From DASYPQ01 sp036006425 (lineage in GTDB: Bacteria > Planctomycetota > UBA1135 > GCA-002686595): a DNA stretch of 64,000 nt. The stretch is taken from assembly GCA_036006425.1 (NCBI GenBank), contig DASYPQ010000011.1, positions 62,001 through 126,000 of the forward strand, in the 5' to 3' direction. The position numbers were made by a program, and so were the translations under genes. Positions 1-8,877 of the stretch are shown here, one piece after another. Position 1 is the stretch's first letter; each line of letters starts with the position of its first letter. The notes under the pieces are model-generated. The model did no database searches, was not told the origin of the DNA, and saw only the letters and a list, made by a program, of their open reading frames with translations.

Positions 1-1
1 C

Positions 2-997
2 GGGATCAGCGCGGCGGAAGCGCAGTACGCGACGATCGCACTCGACGCGAACGACGTGCCGACGATCGCGTTCGCCGATCGCAGCCACCCCGACGGATCG
101 CAGATCGGTCGCGTCAGCGTGATGCGTTACGACGGCGCGGCGCAGGCGTGGAGCTTCGTCGGACCGCCGGGATTCACGCCGACGGGCGGCCTGAACGCGC
201 GACTCGCGTTCGACCGGAGCGGCGCGCCCTGCCTCGTCTACCAGGAGTACCACATCGCGCTCCGCGTCATGCGCTTCGACGGCGCGCAGTGGAACGCGAT
301 CGGCGGATCGGCTTCGGGCACCGACCGGCCGACGGTCGAGACGGAAGGGTGGCGGCAGTGGCTCTCGCTCGCGTTCGACAGCCAGAACGCGCCCTACGTC
401 GCCTACGAGCTCCTCGACCTCGGCCGCCGCGCGTCGGTGCGCCGCTTCGACGGTGCGCAGTGGTCGCTCGTCGGCGCGCCCGGGTTCACTCCGCCGAACG
501 CGGACTACCTCGCGATGACGGTCGATGCTTTCGACGTGCCGTGGATCGTGTTCCGCGACTGGAGCGACGGCAATCGGGCGGCCGTGATGCGCTACGCGCC
601 GTCGCCGACGAGCTACTGCACGGCGTCGATCGACCACCTCGGCTGCGCGCCGCACATCGCCACCCGCACCGGGACGATCTTCGCGGCCGGAGCGCTGAAT
701 CAGGGGACCGGCGCGCTCTTCTACGGATTGCGTCCGGGACGCGTGCCGTTCGAAGGCGGCGTGCTGTGCATCGCGCCGCGCTTCCACGCGATCAAGCTCG
801 TGCGCCCCGAGGGGAGCGCGGCCGGGTTCGACTGCACCGGGACGCTCGCGTTCGACTTCGACGCGTGGGTCCAGAGCGGCGCCGATCCGACGCTCGTGCC
901 GGGCACGACCGTCTTCGCGCAGTTCTGGTACCGCGACCCGTTCCTGCCGGCCGGTGCGGGGCTCACGGACGCGATCCGCTTCACGATCGGGTTGTGA
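2..997 (+). CDS. Secreted beta-propeller-like protein with planctomycete C-terminal domain (5' truncated)
   Basis: The reading frame is already open at the window edge, so the N-terminus and signal peptide lie outside. The first ~190 residues hold repeats of about 50-60 residues with a hydrophobic strand 'A-x-D-x-x-x-x-P-x-I/V', then 'V-M-R-Y/F-D-G-A-x-W' and 'V-G-x-P-G-F-T-P', a pattern typical of propeller blades. The last ~130 residues are a separate domain that opens with 'SYCTASIDHLGC', has a single internal Cys (VLCIAP) and ends with 'FAQFWYRDP' just before the stop. I know that domain from many secreted planctomycete proteins and its role is unknown to me. An internal GTG at 56 is not the true start, because the repeat pattern continues upstream of it. 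The following amidohydrolase starts 29 bases downstream. Function beyond extracellular binding cannot be assigned. Confidence 0.75.
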   Translation, partial: GISAAEAQYATIALDANDVPTIAFADRSHPDGSQIGRVSVMRYDGAAQAWSFVGPPGFTPTGGLNARLAFDRSGAPCLVYQEYHIALRVMRFDGAQWNAIGGSASGTDRPTVETEGWRQWLSLAFDSQNAPYVAYELLDLGRRASVRRFDGAQWSLVGAPGFTPPNADYLAMTVDAFDVPWIVFRDWSDGNRAAVMRYAPSPTSYCTASIDHLGCAPHIATRTGTIFAAGALNQGTGALFYGLRPGRVPFEGGVLCIAPRFHAIKLVRPEGSAAGFDCTGTLAFDFDAWVQSGADPTLVPGTTVFAQFWYRDPFLPAGAGLTDAIRFTIGL

Positions 998-1026
998 TCG
1001 GGAGGGCGGACGGGCATCCTGCTCGC

Positions 1027-2325
1027 GTGATCCGCACGTCGACGCTCGTCTCGCTGTGCCTCGTCGCCTGTGCGACTCCGCCGCCCTCCGCGGCGCAGAC
1101 GGCATCGAACGCGAGCGCGCTCGTGCTGACGGGCGCGCACGTCCTCGACGAGCGCGGCGCGGGTTGGATCGACGGCTCCGACGTCCTCGTCGTCGGCTCG
1201 AAGATCGAGAGAATCGGTCCCGCGAGCTCGCTCGCCGCGCCCGCGGACGCGCGCCGGATCGACCTCGGCGGTCGCTACCTCGTCCCCGGGCTGATCGATC
1301 TCCATTCGCACCTCCTGCTCCATCCCTACGACGAGACGCCGTGGGACGACCAGGTGCTCAAGGAGTCGCTCGAGTTGCGCACGATCCGCGCGACGGTCGC
1401 GGCGAAGACGACGGTGGAAGCCGGCTTCACGACGCTGCGCGATCTCGGGACGGAAGGCGCCGCATTCGCGGACGTCGCGCTCCGCGACGCGATCGCGAAG
1501 GGGATGATCCCCGGTCCGCGGATCTTCGCGACGACGCGCGCGATCGTGGCGACGGGCTGCTACGGGCCGGGCGGGGGGTTCGATCCGCGCTGGAGCGTCC
1601 CGAAGGGCGCGCAGGAAGCGAGCGGCGTCGCCGAGGTGCGCAAGGCCGTGCGCGAGCAGATCGCGGCGGGCGCAGACTGGATCAAGGTGTACGCGGACTA
1701 CCGCCGCGCGAAGGGGAGTCCGGCGACGCCGACGTTCTCGCAGGAGGAGCTCGACGCGCTCGTCGACGAGGCGCGCAGCGCCGGGCGGCCGGTCGCCGCG
1801 CACGCGGCGACGGACGAAGGCATCCGTCGCGCAGTGGTCGCGGGCGTGAAGACGATCGAGCACGGAACGGGCGTGAGCGACGCGACGCTCGCGCTGATGA
1901 AGGAGAAGAACGTCGTCCTGTGCCCCACGCTCGCCGCGACGGAGGCGGTGACGCGCTACGCCGGCTGGAAAGCGGGCGAGTCGGACCCGCCGGCGATCGT
2001 CGAGTCGAAAGCGTTCTTCGCCCGCGCGCTGAAATCCGGCGTGACGATCGCCTGCGGCAGCGACGTCGGCGTGTTCGCGCACGGGACGGAAGCGCGCGAG
2101 ATCGAGCTGATGATCGCGTACGGGATGAAGCCCGTCGACGCATTGCGCGCGGCGACCGCGACCGCGGCGGACGTGCTCGGCCACGGGAAGGATCTCGGAC
2201 GGATCGCGCCTGGATTCCGCGCGGATCTCGCCGCGTTCGCCGGAGATCCACTGCACGACGCCACCGGCCTGCGAAACCCAGCGTTCGTTCTCGAGGAAGG
2301 ACGAGTCGTCGTCGAAAGGCGTTGA
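1027..2325 (+). CDS. Amidohydrolase lipoprotein (imidazolonepropionase/prolidase-like)
   Basis: A 432-residue metal-dependent hydrolase of the amidohydrolase superfamily. Visible ligands are the HxH pair H93/H95 (LIDLHSH), a probable bridging K220 (DWIKVY), H259 and H279, and the catalytic D346 (CGSDVG), so the metal site is complete. The C-terminus has the usual 'G-R-I-A-P-G-F-R-A-D-L' element. The GTG start at 1027 places a short hydrophobic signal ending in a lipobox (LVAC), which predicts an exported lipoprotein. The nearest known family is the secreted Xaa-Pro dipeptidase/imidazolonepropionase-like group, whose substrates vary (peptides, lactams), so the substrate is open. Its stop overlaps the start of hrpB by one base (TGATG), implying translational coupling with a functionally unrelated gene. 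Confidence 0.85.
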   Translation: MIRTSTLVSLCLVACATPPPSAAQTASNASALVLTGAHVLDERGAGWIDGSDVLVVGSKIERIGPASSLAAPADARRIDLGGRYLVPGLIDLHSHLLLHPYDETPWDDQVLKESLELRTIRATVAAKTTVEAGFTTLRDLGTEGAAFADVALRDAIAKGMIPGPRIFATTRAIVATGCYGPGGGFDPRWSVPKGAQEASGVAEVRKAVREQIAAGADWIKVYADYRRAKGSPATPTFSQEELDALVDEARSAGRPVAAHAATDEGIRRAVVAGVKTIEHGTGVSDATLALMKEKNVVLCPTLAATEAVTRYAGWKAGESDPPAIVESKAFFARALKSGVTIACGSDVGVFAHGTEAREIELMIAYGMKPVDALRAATATAADVLGHGKDLGRIAPGFRADLAAFAGDPLHDATGLRNPAFVLEEGRVVVERR

Positions 2326-4844
2326 TGGAGCCGCTGCCGATCGATGCGGTGCTCCCGCGTCTCGTCGAGGCTCTCGCACGACATCCCTGCGCGGTCCTCC
2401 GCGCGCCGACGGGCGCCGGAAAAACGACGCGCGTGCCGCCGGCGCTGCTCGACGGGGGCCTCGCGGGGAAGGGCACGGTGCTCATGCTCGAGCCGCGGCG
2501 GCTCGCGGCGCGCGCGGCGGCGCGGCGCATCGCGTTCGAACGCGGCGCGCGCGTCGGCGACGAAGTCGGCTTCCACGTCCGTTTCGACCGCCAGGCTTCC
2601 GATCGCACGCGCATCCTCGTCCTCACCGAGGGCCTCCTCATCCGCTACCTCCAGGACGATCCGTTCCTCGAGCGCGTCGGCGCGGTGATCTTCGACGAGT
2701 TCCACGAGCGCAACCTCGACACGGATCTCGCGCTCGCTCTCGTCCGCAAGGTCCAGCTCGAGGCCCGCATGGATCTCCGCGTCGTCGTCATGTCCGCGAC
2801 GATCGAGACGCAGGAGCTCGCGCGCTTCCTCGGCGACTGCCCCGTCGTCGAGAGCGAAGGCCGCCTCTTCCCCGTCGACGTCGCGTACCTCGGCTCGGAC
2901 GAGCGCCGTCCGGTCCACGAATCGATCGCCGCCGCCGTCGGTCGCGCGCTCGATCGGACTCCGGGCGACGTCCTCGCGTTCCTCCCCGGCGTCGGCGAGA
3001 TCCGTCGCTCGCGCGAGGCGCTCGAGCCGCTCGCGCGGAGGGCAGGCGTCGCGCTCTTCGAGCTCTACGGCGATCTCCCCGCCGACGAGCAGGACGCGGT
3101 CCTTCGGCCGGCCGACCGGCGCAAGATCGTCCTCGCGACGAACGTCGCGGAGACTTCGGTGACGATCGAGGGCATCACCGCCGTCGTCGACTCGGGTCTC
3201 GCGCGCACCCTGCGCTACGACGCCTCCGTCGGACTCGACCGGCTCGAGCTCGGGCGCATCTCGCGCGCGTCCGCCGAGCAGCGCGCTGGCCGCGCCGGCC
3301 GGACCGCTCCCGGGATCTGTCTGCGCCTCTGGAGCGAGGCCGAGCAGCGTTCGATGTCCGAGCGCGAGGAGCCCGAGATCCGCCGCGTCGACCTCGCCGG
3401 GCCGGCGCTGCAGCTGCGCTGCTTCGGCGAGACCGATCTCACGGCGTTCCCCTGGTTCGAAGCGCCGTCGCCGGGCTCGCTCGAACGCGCGCTGCGTCTG
3501 CTCGAGCTCCTCGGCGCGCTCGGGCCGCGCGGTGTGACGGAGATCGGGCGCACCATGGGAAGGATCCCGGCGCATCCGCGGGTCGCGCGGCTCCTGATCG
3601 AAGGTGCGCGTCTCGGTTGCTCCCGCGACGCGGAGCTCGCGGGAGCGCTGATCGCCGAGCGCGATCCGTTCGCACGCGGCCGAGCGCGCGGACCGAGCCG
3701 GCACGCGTCGGACTCCGACGTGCTCGACCGCGTGATCGCGCTCGAGCGCTTCGAGCGCACAGGAAGCGCGGACGCCGACTTGAACGTCGGGGCCGCGCGG
3801 TTCGTGCTGCGCGCGCGCGACGACCTCCTGCGACACGCGGGCGGCGGGAGGGAGCGGAGGGACTCGGGCGAGCCGGACGGACTCCTCCGCGCGCTCCTCG
3901 CCGCCTACCCGGACCGCGTCGCGCGCCGTCGCCAGGAAGGCGATCCGCGCGGCGTGATGGTCGGCGGGCGCGGCGTGCGCATCGCGGAGGAGAGCTCCGT
4001 GCACGAAGCGGAGCTCTTCCTGTGCATCGACATCGACGCGGGCAAGCGCGGCGAGCGCGCGGAGGCGCTCGTGCGCCAGGCTTCGGCGATCGAACGCGCG
4101 TGGTTGCCGCAGGAGCGCCTGCGCGAGGAGATCGCCGCGCGGTTCGACGAGTCGCGCGAGGCCGTGACGGCGAGCCGGCGCGTCTTGTACGAGGATCTCG
4201 TGCTCGAGGAAGCGCAAACCGCGCTCCCGGAGTCGGAGGAGGTCGAGCGCGTGCTCGCGGATGCGGCTGCGCGCGACCTCGGGCGCGCCCTCCCGCTCGC
4301 CGACGAGGAGGTCGTGAAGTTCCTCGCGCGCCTGCGCTGCCTGCGCGCGTGGATGCCCGAGCTCGATCTCCCTGCGTTCGACGACGCCGGGCTCATCGCG
4401 CTCCTCCCCGAGCTCTGCGCCGGCTCGCGATCGTTCGCGGATTTGCGCGGACTCCCGCTCGACGAGTTCCTGAGGTCGAAGCTCTCGAGGATCCAGGCGC
4501 ACGCGCTCGAGCGCGAGGCCCCCGAGCGGATCCGCGTGCCTTCGGGAAGCCCGATCGCGATCCAGTACGAGGTCGGACGCCCGCCCGTGCTCGCCGTGCG
4601 GATCCAGGAAGTGTTCGGCCTCGCGGACACGCCGCGGGTCGCCGGCGGGCGCGTGAAGGTCGTGATGCACCTGCTCGGACCCAATCACCGGCCGCAGCAG
4701 GTGACTGAGGACCTGCGCAGCTTCTGGAACGGCGCGTACCAGGACGTGCGCAAGGAGCTCGCACGCCGCTACCCGCGCCACGCCTGGCCCGAGGACCCGT
4801 GGAACGCGCCGCCGGAACGGAGACCGAAGCGGCGCCGGACCTAG
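2325..4844 (+). CDS. hrpB: ATP-dependent helicase HrpB
   Basis: An 839-residue DEAH-type helicase, the normal length for HrpB. Motif I is GAGKTT (K33), motif II is DEFH (124-127), motif III is SAT (157-159) and motif VI begins QRAGRAGR at about 319. The C-terminal ~130 residues match the HrpB-specific domain, with 'RPQQVTEDLRSFWNGAYQ' and 'YPRHAWPEDPW'. HrpB is a widespread bacterial RNA/DNA helicase; its exact role is not well settled. The ATG overlaps the amidohydrolase stop by one base. Its 3' end overlaps that of the convergent esterase gene by four bases, the two stops sharing the same CTAG. Confidence 0.95.
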   Translation: MEPLPIDAVLPRLVEALARHPCAVLRAPTGAGKTTRVPPALLDGGLAGKGTVLMLEPRRLAARAAARRIAFERGARVGDEVGFHVRFDRQASDRTRILVLTEGLLIRYLQDDPFLERVGAVIFDEFHERNLDTDLALALVRKVQLEARMDLRVVVMSATIETQELARFLGDCPVVESEGRLFPVDVAYLGSDERRPVHESIAAAVGRALDRTPGDVLAFLPGVGEIRRSREALEPLARRAGVALFELYGDLPADEQDAVLRPADRRKIVLATNVAETSVTIEGITAVVDSGLARTLRYDASVGLDRLELGRISRASAEQRAGRAGRTAPGICLRLWSEAEQRSMSEREEPEIRRVDLAGPALQLRCFGETDLTAFPWFEAPSPGSLERALRLLELLGALGPRGVTEIGRTMGRIPAHPRVARLLIEGARLGCSRDAELAGALIAERDPFARGRARGPSRHASDSDVLDRVIALERFERTGSADADLNVGAARFVLRARDDLLRHAGGGRERRDSGEPDGLLRALLAAYPDRVARRRQEGDPRGVMVGGRGVRIAEESSVHEAELFLCIDIDAGKRGERAEALVRQASAIERAWLPQERLREEIAARFDESREAVTASRRVLYEDLVLEEAQTALPESEEVERVLADAAARDLGRALPLADEEVVKFLARLRCLRAWMPELDLPAFDDAGLIALLPELCAGSRSFADLRGLPLDEFLRSKLSRIQAHALEREAPERIRVPSGSPIAIQYEVGRPPVLAVRIQEVFGLADTPRVAGGRVKVVMHLLGPNHRPQQVTEDLRSFWNGAYQDVRKELARRYPRHAWPEDPWNAPPERRPKRRRT

Positions 4845-5521
4845 TTCCGCAGTCGTTCCCGCAGCCAGGCGCCGGCGTCCGCGATCTCCTCCATGCACAC
4901 CTCGTGCTGCATGGGATACGTCCGCCACGTGACGTCGCAGCCGATGTCGACGAGGCGTCTGTGCAGCTCCTCGCCGCGGCGGAAGAGCACGAGCGGATCC
5001 TGCGTTCCGTGCGCCTGGAACGTCGCGATCCCGCGGTTCGCCGACGAGATCTCCGCGTCGATCGTCTCGCCGAGCACGAGGTACGTCGAGAGCGCGAGCA
5101 TCCCGGCGAGCGGCTGAACGTGGCGCAGCGCGACGTGCACGGCCATCGCTCCGCCCTGGGAGAATCCCGCGAGCACGATGTTCCGGCTCGGGACGCCGCG
5201 CTCCATTTCGCGCTCGACGAGTGCCTGGACCTGCGCCGCGGATCTGCGGATCCCGGCTTCGTCCTGCCCTTGGCGCAGATCCGCCCCGTAGATGTCGTAC
5301 CAGGCCGGCATGACCATCCCCATGTTCACCGCGACGGGGATCTTCGGCGCGTGCGGGAATACGAAACGGACAGGGATCTTCGGGTCGAGCTGCAGGTGCG
5401 GAACGATCGGGACGAAGTCGTGGCCGTCGGCGCCGAGTCCGTGGAGCCACACGATCGCGTGCGTCGCGCGCGTCTTCGGCTCGATCTCCACGCAAGGGAG
5501 AAGCTCGGTTTTCTGGGCCAT
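4841..5521 (-). CDS. Phospholipase/carboxylesterase-family alpha/beta hydrolase
   Basis: A 226-residue cytosolic-looking serine hydrolase of the Abhydrolase_2 (acyl-protein thioesterase/carboxylesterase) family, full length. The nucleophile is S121 in GFSQGG, the acid is D175 in HGTQDP and the base is H206 in YPMQHEV. The oxyanion region 'VWLHGLGADGHDF' follows the first strand. There is no signal peptide. Family members hydrolyse short-chain carboxylic esters and sometimes thioesters of acylated proteins; nothing here decides the substrate. Transcribed toward hrpB with a four-base convergent overlap, and divergently from the carbonic-anhydrase-like gene across 129 bases. Confidence 0.9.
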   Translation of the reverse strand: MAQKTELLPCVEIEPKTRATHAIVWLHGLGADGHDFVPIVPHLQLDPKIPVRFVFPHAPKIPVAVNMGMVMPAWYDIYGADLRQGQDEAGIRRSAAQVQALVEREMERGVPSRNIVLAGFSQGGAMAVHVALRHVQPLAGMLALSTYLVLGETIDAEISSANRGIATFQAHGTQDPLVLFRRGEELHRRLVDIGCDVTWRTYPMQHEVCMEEIADAGAWLRERLRN

Positions 5522-5650
5522 CGGGGGGACGGTGCGCGACTCCGGCGACGCCGCGGCGGGTAGATACCATACTGCGATCGCACGCTACAATCGCGCCGAA
5601 GCCGCCGTTCCGGTCCAGGCAGACGGACCAGGGAAGCGGCGCACTTCCAC

Positions 5651-6118
5651 ATGACGCGCCCCTTCGTCGCTCCCACGCAGTGGTGCGAGGACCGTCCGCA
5701 CACGCTCGTCGTGTGCTGCTCCGACGGCCGCTGGCACCGGCAGATGATCGAGTACGTCCACCACGAGGTCTCCGACCGCGCGGACTTGTATTCCGTCCCC
5801 GGCGGACCGGCCGTCCTCGATCCCTGGAACTCCTCGTACGACGAGTCGCGCGCGTTCGAGGAGGGCATGCGGCTCTTCGCGAAGTACCACGACATCCAGG
5901 GCGTGTGGCTGATCGCGCACGAAGGCTGCGCCTGGTACCGCACGAAGCATCCGCATCTCGAGGCGGATGCCATCCGCAAGCGTCAGGTCGAGGATCTCGA
6001 CCGCGGCCGCGCCTGGTTCCGCGAGCGCCATCCGGGCTACGACGTCCAACTCATCTACGCCTCGCACAAGGGCGATACCGTCGTGTTCGAGCCGGCCGAG
6101 ACGGAGAACCCGCGGTGA
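5651..6118 (+). CDS. Beta-carbonic-anhydrase-like small protein
   Basis: A 155-residue soluble protein. It carries the two signature motifs of the beta-carbonic anhydrase fold: C23-x-D25-x-R27 (VCCSDGR), whose Cys would bind zinc and whose Asp-Arg pair gates the site, and H90-x-x-C93 (AHEGC), giving the other two zinc ligands. A 'VPGGP' loop lies where canonical enzymes have their Gly-rich loop. It is shorter than typical beta enzymes (about 200 residues), and spacing outside the motifs does not match closely, so catalytic activity is an inference. A hexamer TACAAT (5586-5591) is a possible -10. The stop overlaps the GTG start of the next gene by four bases, coupling it to an exported protein. 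Confidence 0.6.
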   Translation: MTRPFVAPTQWCEDRPHTLVVCCSDGRWHRQMIEYVHHEVSDRADLYSVPGGPAVLDPWNSSYDESRAFEEGMRLFAKYHDIQGVWLIAHEGCAWYRTKHPHLEADAIRKRQVEDLDRGRAWFRERHPGYDVQLIYASHKGDTVVFEPAETENPR

Positions 6119-8877
6119 CTTCCCTGCGCGCGCTGGCTGCGGCGGCGCTCGTCGTCGTCCTCGGGCCCCTCGCCCGCGCGCAAACCGGCCAGTTCTTCGA
6201 TCCCACGCGCGACCTCGAGGGGTTCGAGGCCGCCGACGCGTCGCCGTACGCCGATCTCTACGCGCTCGAGCACTACCGCGATCTCGTCGGGAAGGAGCTC
6301 GCTCCCGCCGCGCTCGCCGATCTGCGCGGGCGCTGGAAGACCGACCACGACGCCGGCGACGCGAAAGTCGCGGCACTGCGCGCGGATCCGCCCGAGGAAT
6401 GCCTCTGGCTCCTGCACCGCCGCCTCGCGCGCAGCGAGTACTTCTCGAAGATCACGTGGACCGAGGATCGATCGATCCCGGGGATCGTGCTCCTCGTGCA
6501 GCGCCCCTCGAAGGAGCTCCCCGACTACGCGGCGAAGATCGCGCGCGAGTACGGTCCGTGGCTCGCGAAGCTTGCGACGCTGTTCGACGAACAGTACGCG
6601 AAGCCCCTCGTCCTCGAGCGCCCGCGCGAGCGGACCCTGTGGGCCGTCGCGATCCTCGCGAGCGAGGGCGACTACCGGAACTTCTGGAGCATCCACTCGA
6701 ACTTCGGTCCCGAGGCCGCGCGCGCCTGCCACGACCCGAAGCTCGGCATCTCGGTCGGGTTCGAGGATACGTTCAAGCCCGGCGGCTCGGTCCTCGACAA
6801 TCGCTATCCGATCCTCAACGCGTTCGTCCGCGGGATGATCGACGGGTACTCGACCTCGCCCGGAGGCCGGCCCGGAGCGCTGTGGATCGAGGAAGGCCTC
6901 GCGAGCTACCTCGCGTACCACGAAGGACTCGAGCCCGCGTGTCTCGCCGCGCGCGTCGTACGCCCGGCGACGCGACAGACGATCGTCGACCTGGCGCAGG
7001 ACAAGAAGCGCGGGCCCGTGCTCCTCCATCCGATCGAGGATCTCGTCGCGCTCCGGAGCTCGGAGGACGTCGACACGATCGTCATGCGCCAGGCCCAGGC
7101 GGCCGCCGTGCCGCCGCCGCCGGAGCGCGACGTCCTGAGCGCGTTCTACGGCCAGTCGGCGCTGTGGATGCACTTCCTCCACACGGGGCTGGACGGCTCG
7201 TTGCGCGAGCCGTTCCTCAAGTACTTCCGCTGGGCGCTCTCCGGCGACGCCGGACCCGGAGTGCTCCGTCTCGCGTACGAAGGCAAGGATCTCGCGGCGA
7301 TCGACCGGAGCTACCTGCGCTGGCTCGCGGAGGAAGGCCGGCTCGCGCGCCCGGCGTCGACCGTCGACACCGCGACGATCGACGCGCTCTTCGCCGCGCG
7401 CGGCGCCGCACCAGCGGAATCCGCCGCTGCGCCCGCGCTGGCGATTGCGTTCGCGCCCGCCGTCCTCGCGGTGGAAGCGACCGACGTCGAGAGTCGTCAC
7501 GGGCTCGCTCTCCTGCAGGCGCGCGACGGGGACGTCGACGGCGCGATCGTGGCGCTGAAGACACTCCTCGCGGGTACCGTCGGCGCGGAGGACGGAGCGC
7601 GCATCGGTCGCGACGTCGCGCGGCTCGTGGAATTCGCGAAGCTGCGCGACGCGTTCCTTCAGAATCTGCGCGAGTCCGGCGCGAAGTGGTCGACGGAAGT
7701 CCAGGGCAAGAAGCTCGTCGCCTCGATCGCGAAAGTGGAAGGCGGGTTCGTCCATCTCGCCGGGAACCGCCAGCGCGTCGACAAGATCCCGCTCGCGGCG
7801 CTCGATCCGATGGAGATCGCCAGGGCCGCGACGAAAAAGGAGCAGCAGGGTAACTCCGCGCCCTGGGCGAGGTTCTACGCCTACGTGCTGGCCGAGGACG
7901 GGAGGTGGGAGAAGCTCCTGAAGGATTCCTCCGACGAGGCGCGCGCGTTGAGGGAAGACGCGCGGACCTGGGTTCCGGAGCGCCTGCGGGCGGGGAGAGC
8001 GGCGGCGGCGTTGAACGAGCTCTCGAAGACGAGCCTCCCGAAGAGCAGCGCGGAGGGCGAGGCGCTCTCCGCCTCGATCAAGGACTTCCTCGCGCTCTTC
8101 CGTGAGATGCCGCTCGTGCAACGGAAGCTCGGGAGCCTGAAGGGGCTCGCACGCGCGGCCGCCGAGGCCGCCTGCGCCGACGTCGAGCCGGCCTCGCTGC
8201 TCCACGGCAAGTGGGCTGCGATCGAGAACGGCCAGGTGGCAGTGACCTACGACTTCGACTCGCCCGCCGAGGCGCAGGACTTCGTGAAGCAGGTCGGATA
8301 CCTGAAGGCCTGGCGCAAGGCGCTCAAGCTCGACGCCGGGAAGGAGGACGCGTCCGCGTGGGTCGTCCAGGACGGCAGCTTCACCGGTGTGGGCGCCGCG
8401 TGCTACCGATTCCCGCTCGCGTTCTCCGCGCCGATGGTCGTGAAGTACGACCTGCAGGTCTTGGAAGGGAAGGGTCAGGGCAAGGAGCAGGCGAACTTCG
8501 CCGTCGGACTGTGCGACGACCGCAAGGAGAACGAAATCCTGTCCGTCGACTTCGGCGGGCTCGCCGTGCGCGACTTCCCGCGCGGGATCGAGCTCAACCG
8601 CGTCGCGGAAGGGTATTCGTACGTGCCGGCGACGACCTACAGCATCGAGGTGCGCCACGACGGGACGAACGTCAGCGTGTCGGTCGACGGCGACGCGATG
8701 ACGGAGGCCCCGGCCCCGTCTCGGAACAGCGGCGACGTGTTCCTCTGGTTCCACACGACGCTGCCGGTCTCGATCGAGCGACTCGAGATCCGCGGGAAAG
8801 TGGATCCGGCTTCCGCCCGTGCGCTCCGGGCTTCGACGGTCGAGAAGCGTCTCGTCGAGATGGGGTTCCCGCGATGA
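6115..8877 (+). CDS. Secreted protein, degenerate gluzincin-like region plus C-terminal lectin-like domain (copy 1)
   Basis: A 920-residue exported protein; the GTG start at 6115 gives a clean signal peptide ending ...LARA-Q. Residues ~20-300 resemble peptidase-MA/DUF1570-like proteins: 'ALWIEEGLASYLAYHEG' retains the Glu-bearing helix of gluzincins, but the preceding segment (ILNAFVRGMIDGY) has no HExxH, so peptidase activity is unlikely. The middle is helical and includes 'LALLQARDGDVDGAIVALK', which looks like a TPR/bundle element. Residues ~700-920 look like a concanavalin-A-like beta-sandwich ('FLWFHTTLPVSIERLEIRG'). The next gene is a full-length paralog overlapping by four bases (ATGA). 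No specific function is recognised. Confidence 0.8.
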   Translation: MTSLRALAAAALVVVLGPLARAQTGQFFDPTRDLEGFEAADASPYADLYALEHYRDLVGKELAPAALADLRGRWKTDHDAGDAKVAALRADPPEECLWLLHRRLARSEYFSKITWTEDRSIPGIVLLVQRPSKELPDYAAKIAREYGPWLAKLATLFDEQYAKPLVLERPRERTLWAVAILASEGDYRNFWSIHSNFGPEAARACHDPKLGISVGFEDTFKPGGSVLDNRYPILNAFVRGMIDGYSTSPGGRPGALWIEEGLASYLAYHEGLEPACLAARVVRPATRQTIVDLAQDKKRGPVLLHPIEDLVALRSSEDVDTIVMRQAQAAAVPPPPERDVLSAFYGQSALWMHFLHTGLDGSLREPFLKYFRWALSGDAGPGVLRLAYEGKDLAAIDRSYLRWLAEEGRLARPASTVDTATIDALFAARGAAPAESAAAPALAIAFAPAVLAVEATDVESRHGLALLQARDGDVDGAIVALKTLLAGTVGAEDGARIGRDVARLVEFAKLRDAFLQNLRESGAKWSTEVQGKKLVASIAKVEGGFVHLAGNRQRVDKIPLAALDPMEIARAATKKEQQGNSAPWARFYAYVLAEDGRWEKLLKDSSDEARALREDARTWVPERLRAGRAAAALNELSKTSLPKSSAEGEALSASIKDFLALFREMPLVQRKLGSLKGLARAAAEAACADVEPASLLHGKWAAIENGQVAVTYDFDSPAEAQDFVKQVGYLKAWRKALKLDAGKEDASAWVVQDGSFTGVGAACYRFPLAFSAPMVVKYDLQVLEGKGQGKEQANFAVGLCDDRKENEILSVDFGGLAVRDFPRGIELNRVAEGYSYVPATTYSIEVRHDGTNVSVSVDGDAMTEAPAPSRNSGDVFLWFHTTLPVSIERLEIRGKVDPASARALRASTVEKRLVEMGFPR

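Noticed and set aside
1956..5570. A long open frame (about 1200 codons) on the minus strand opposite the amidohydrolase and hrpB
   Set aside because: It is Arg/Ala/Pro-rich, has no recognisable motif and lies opposite genes with full sets of catalytic residues; long antisense frames are expected in such GC-rich DNA.
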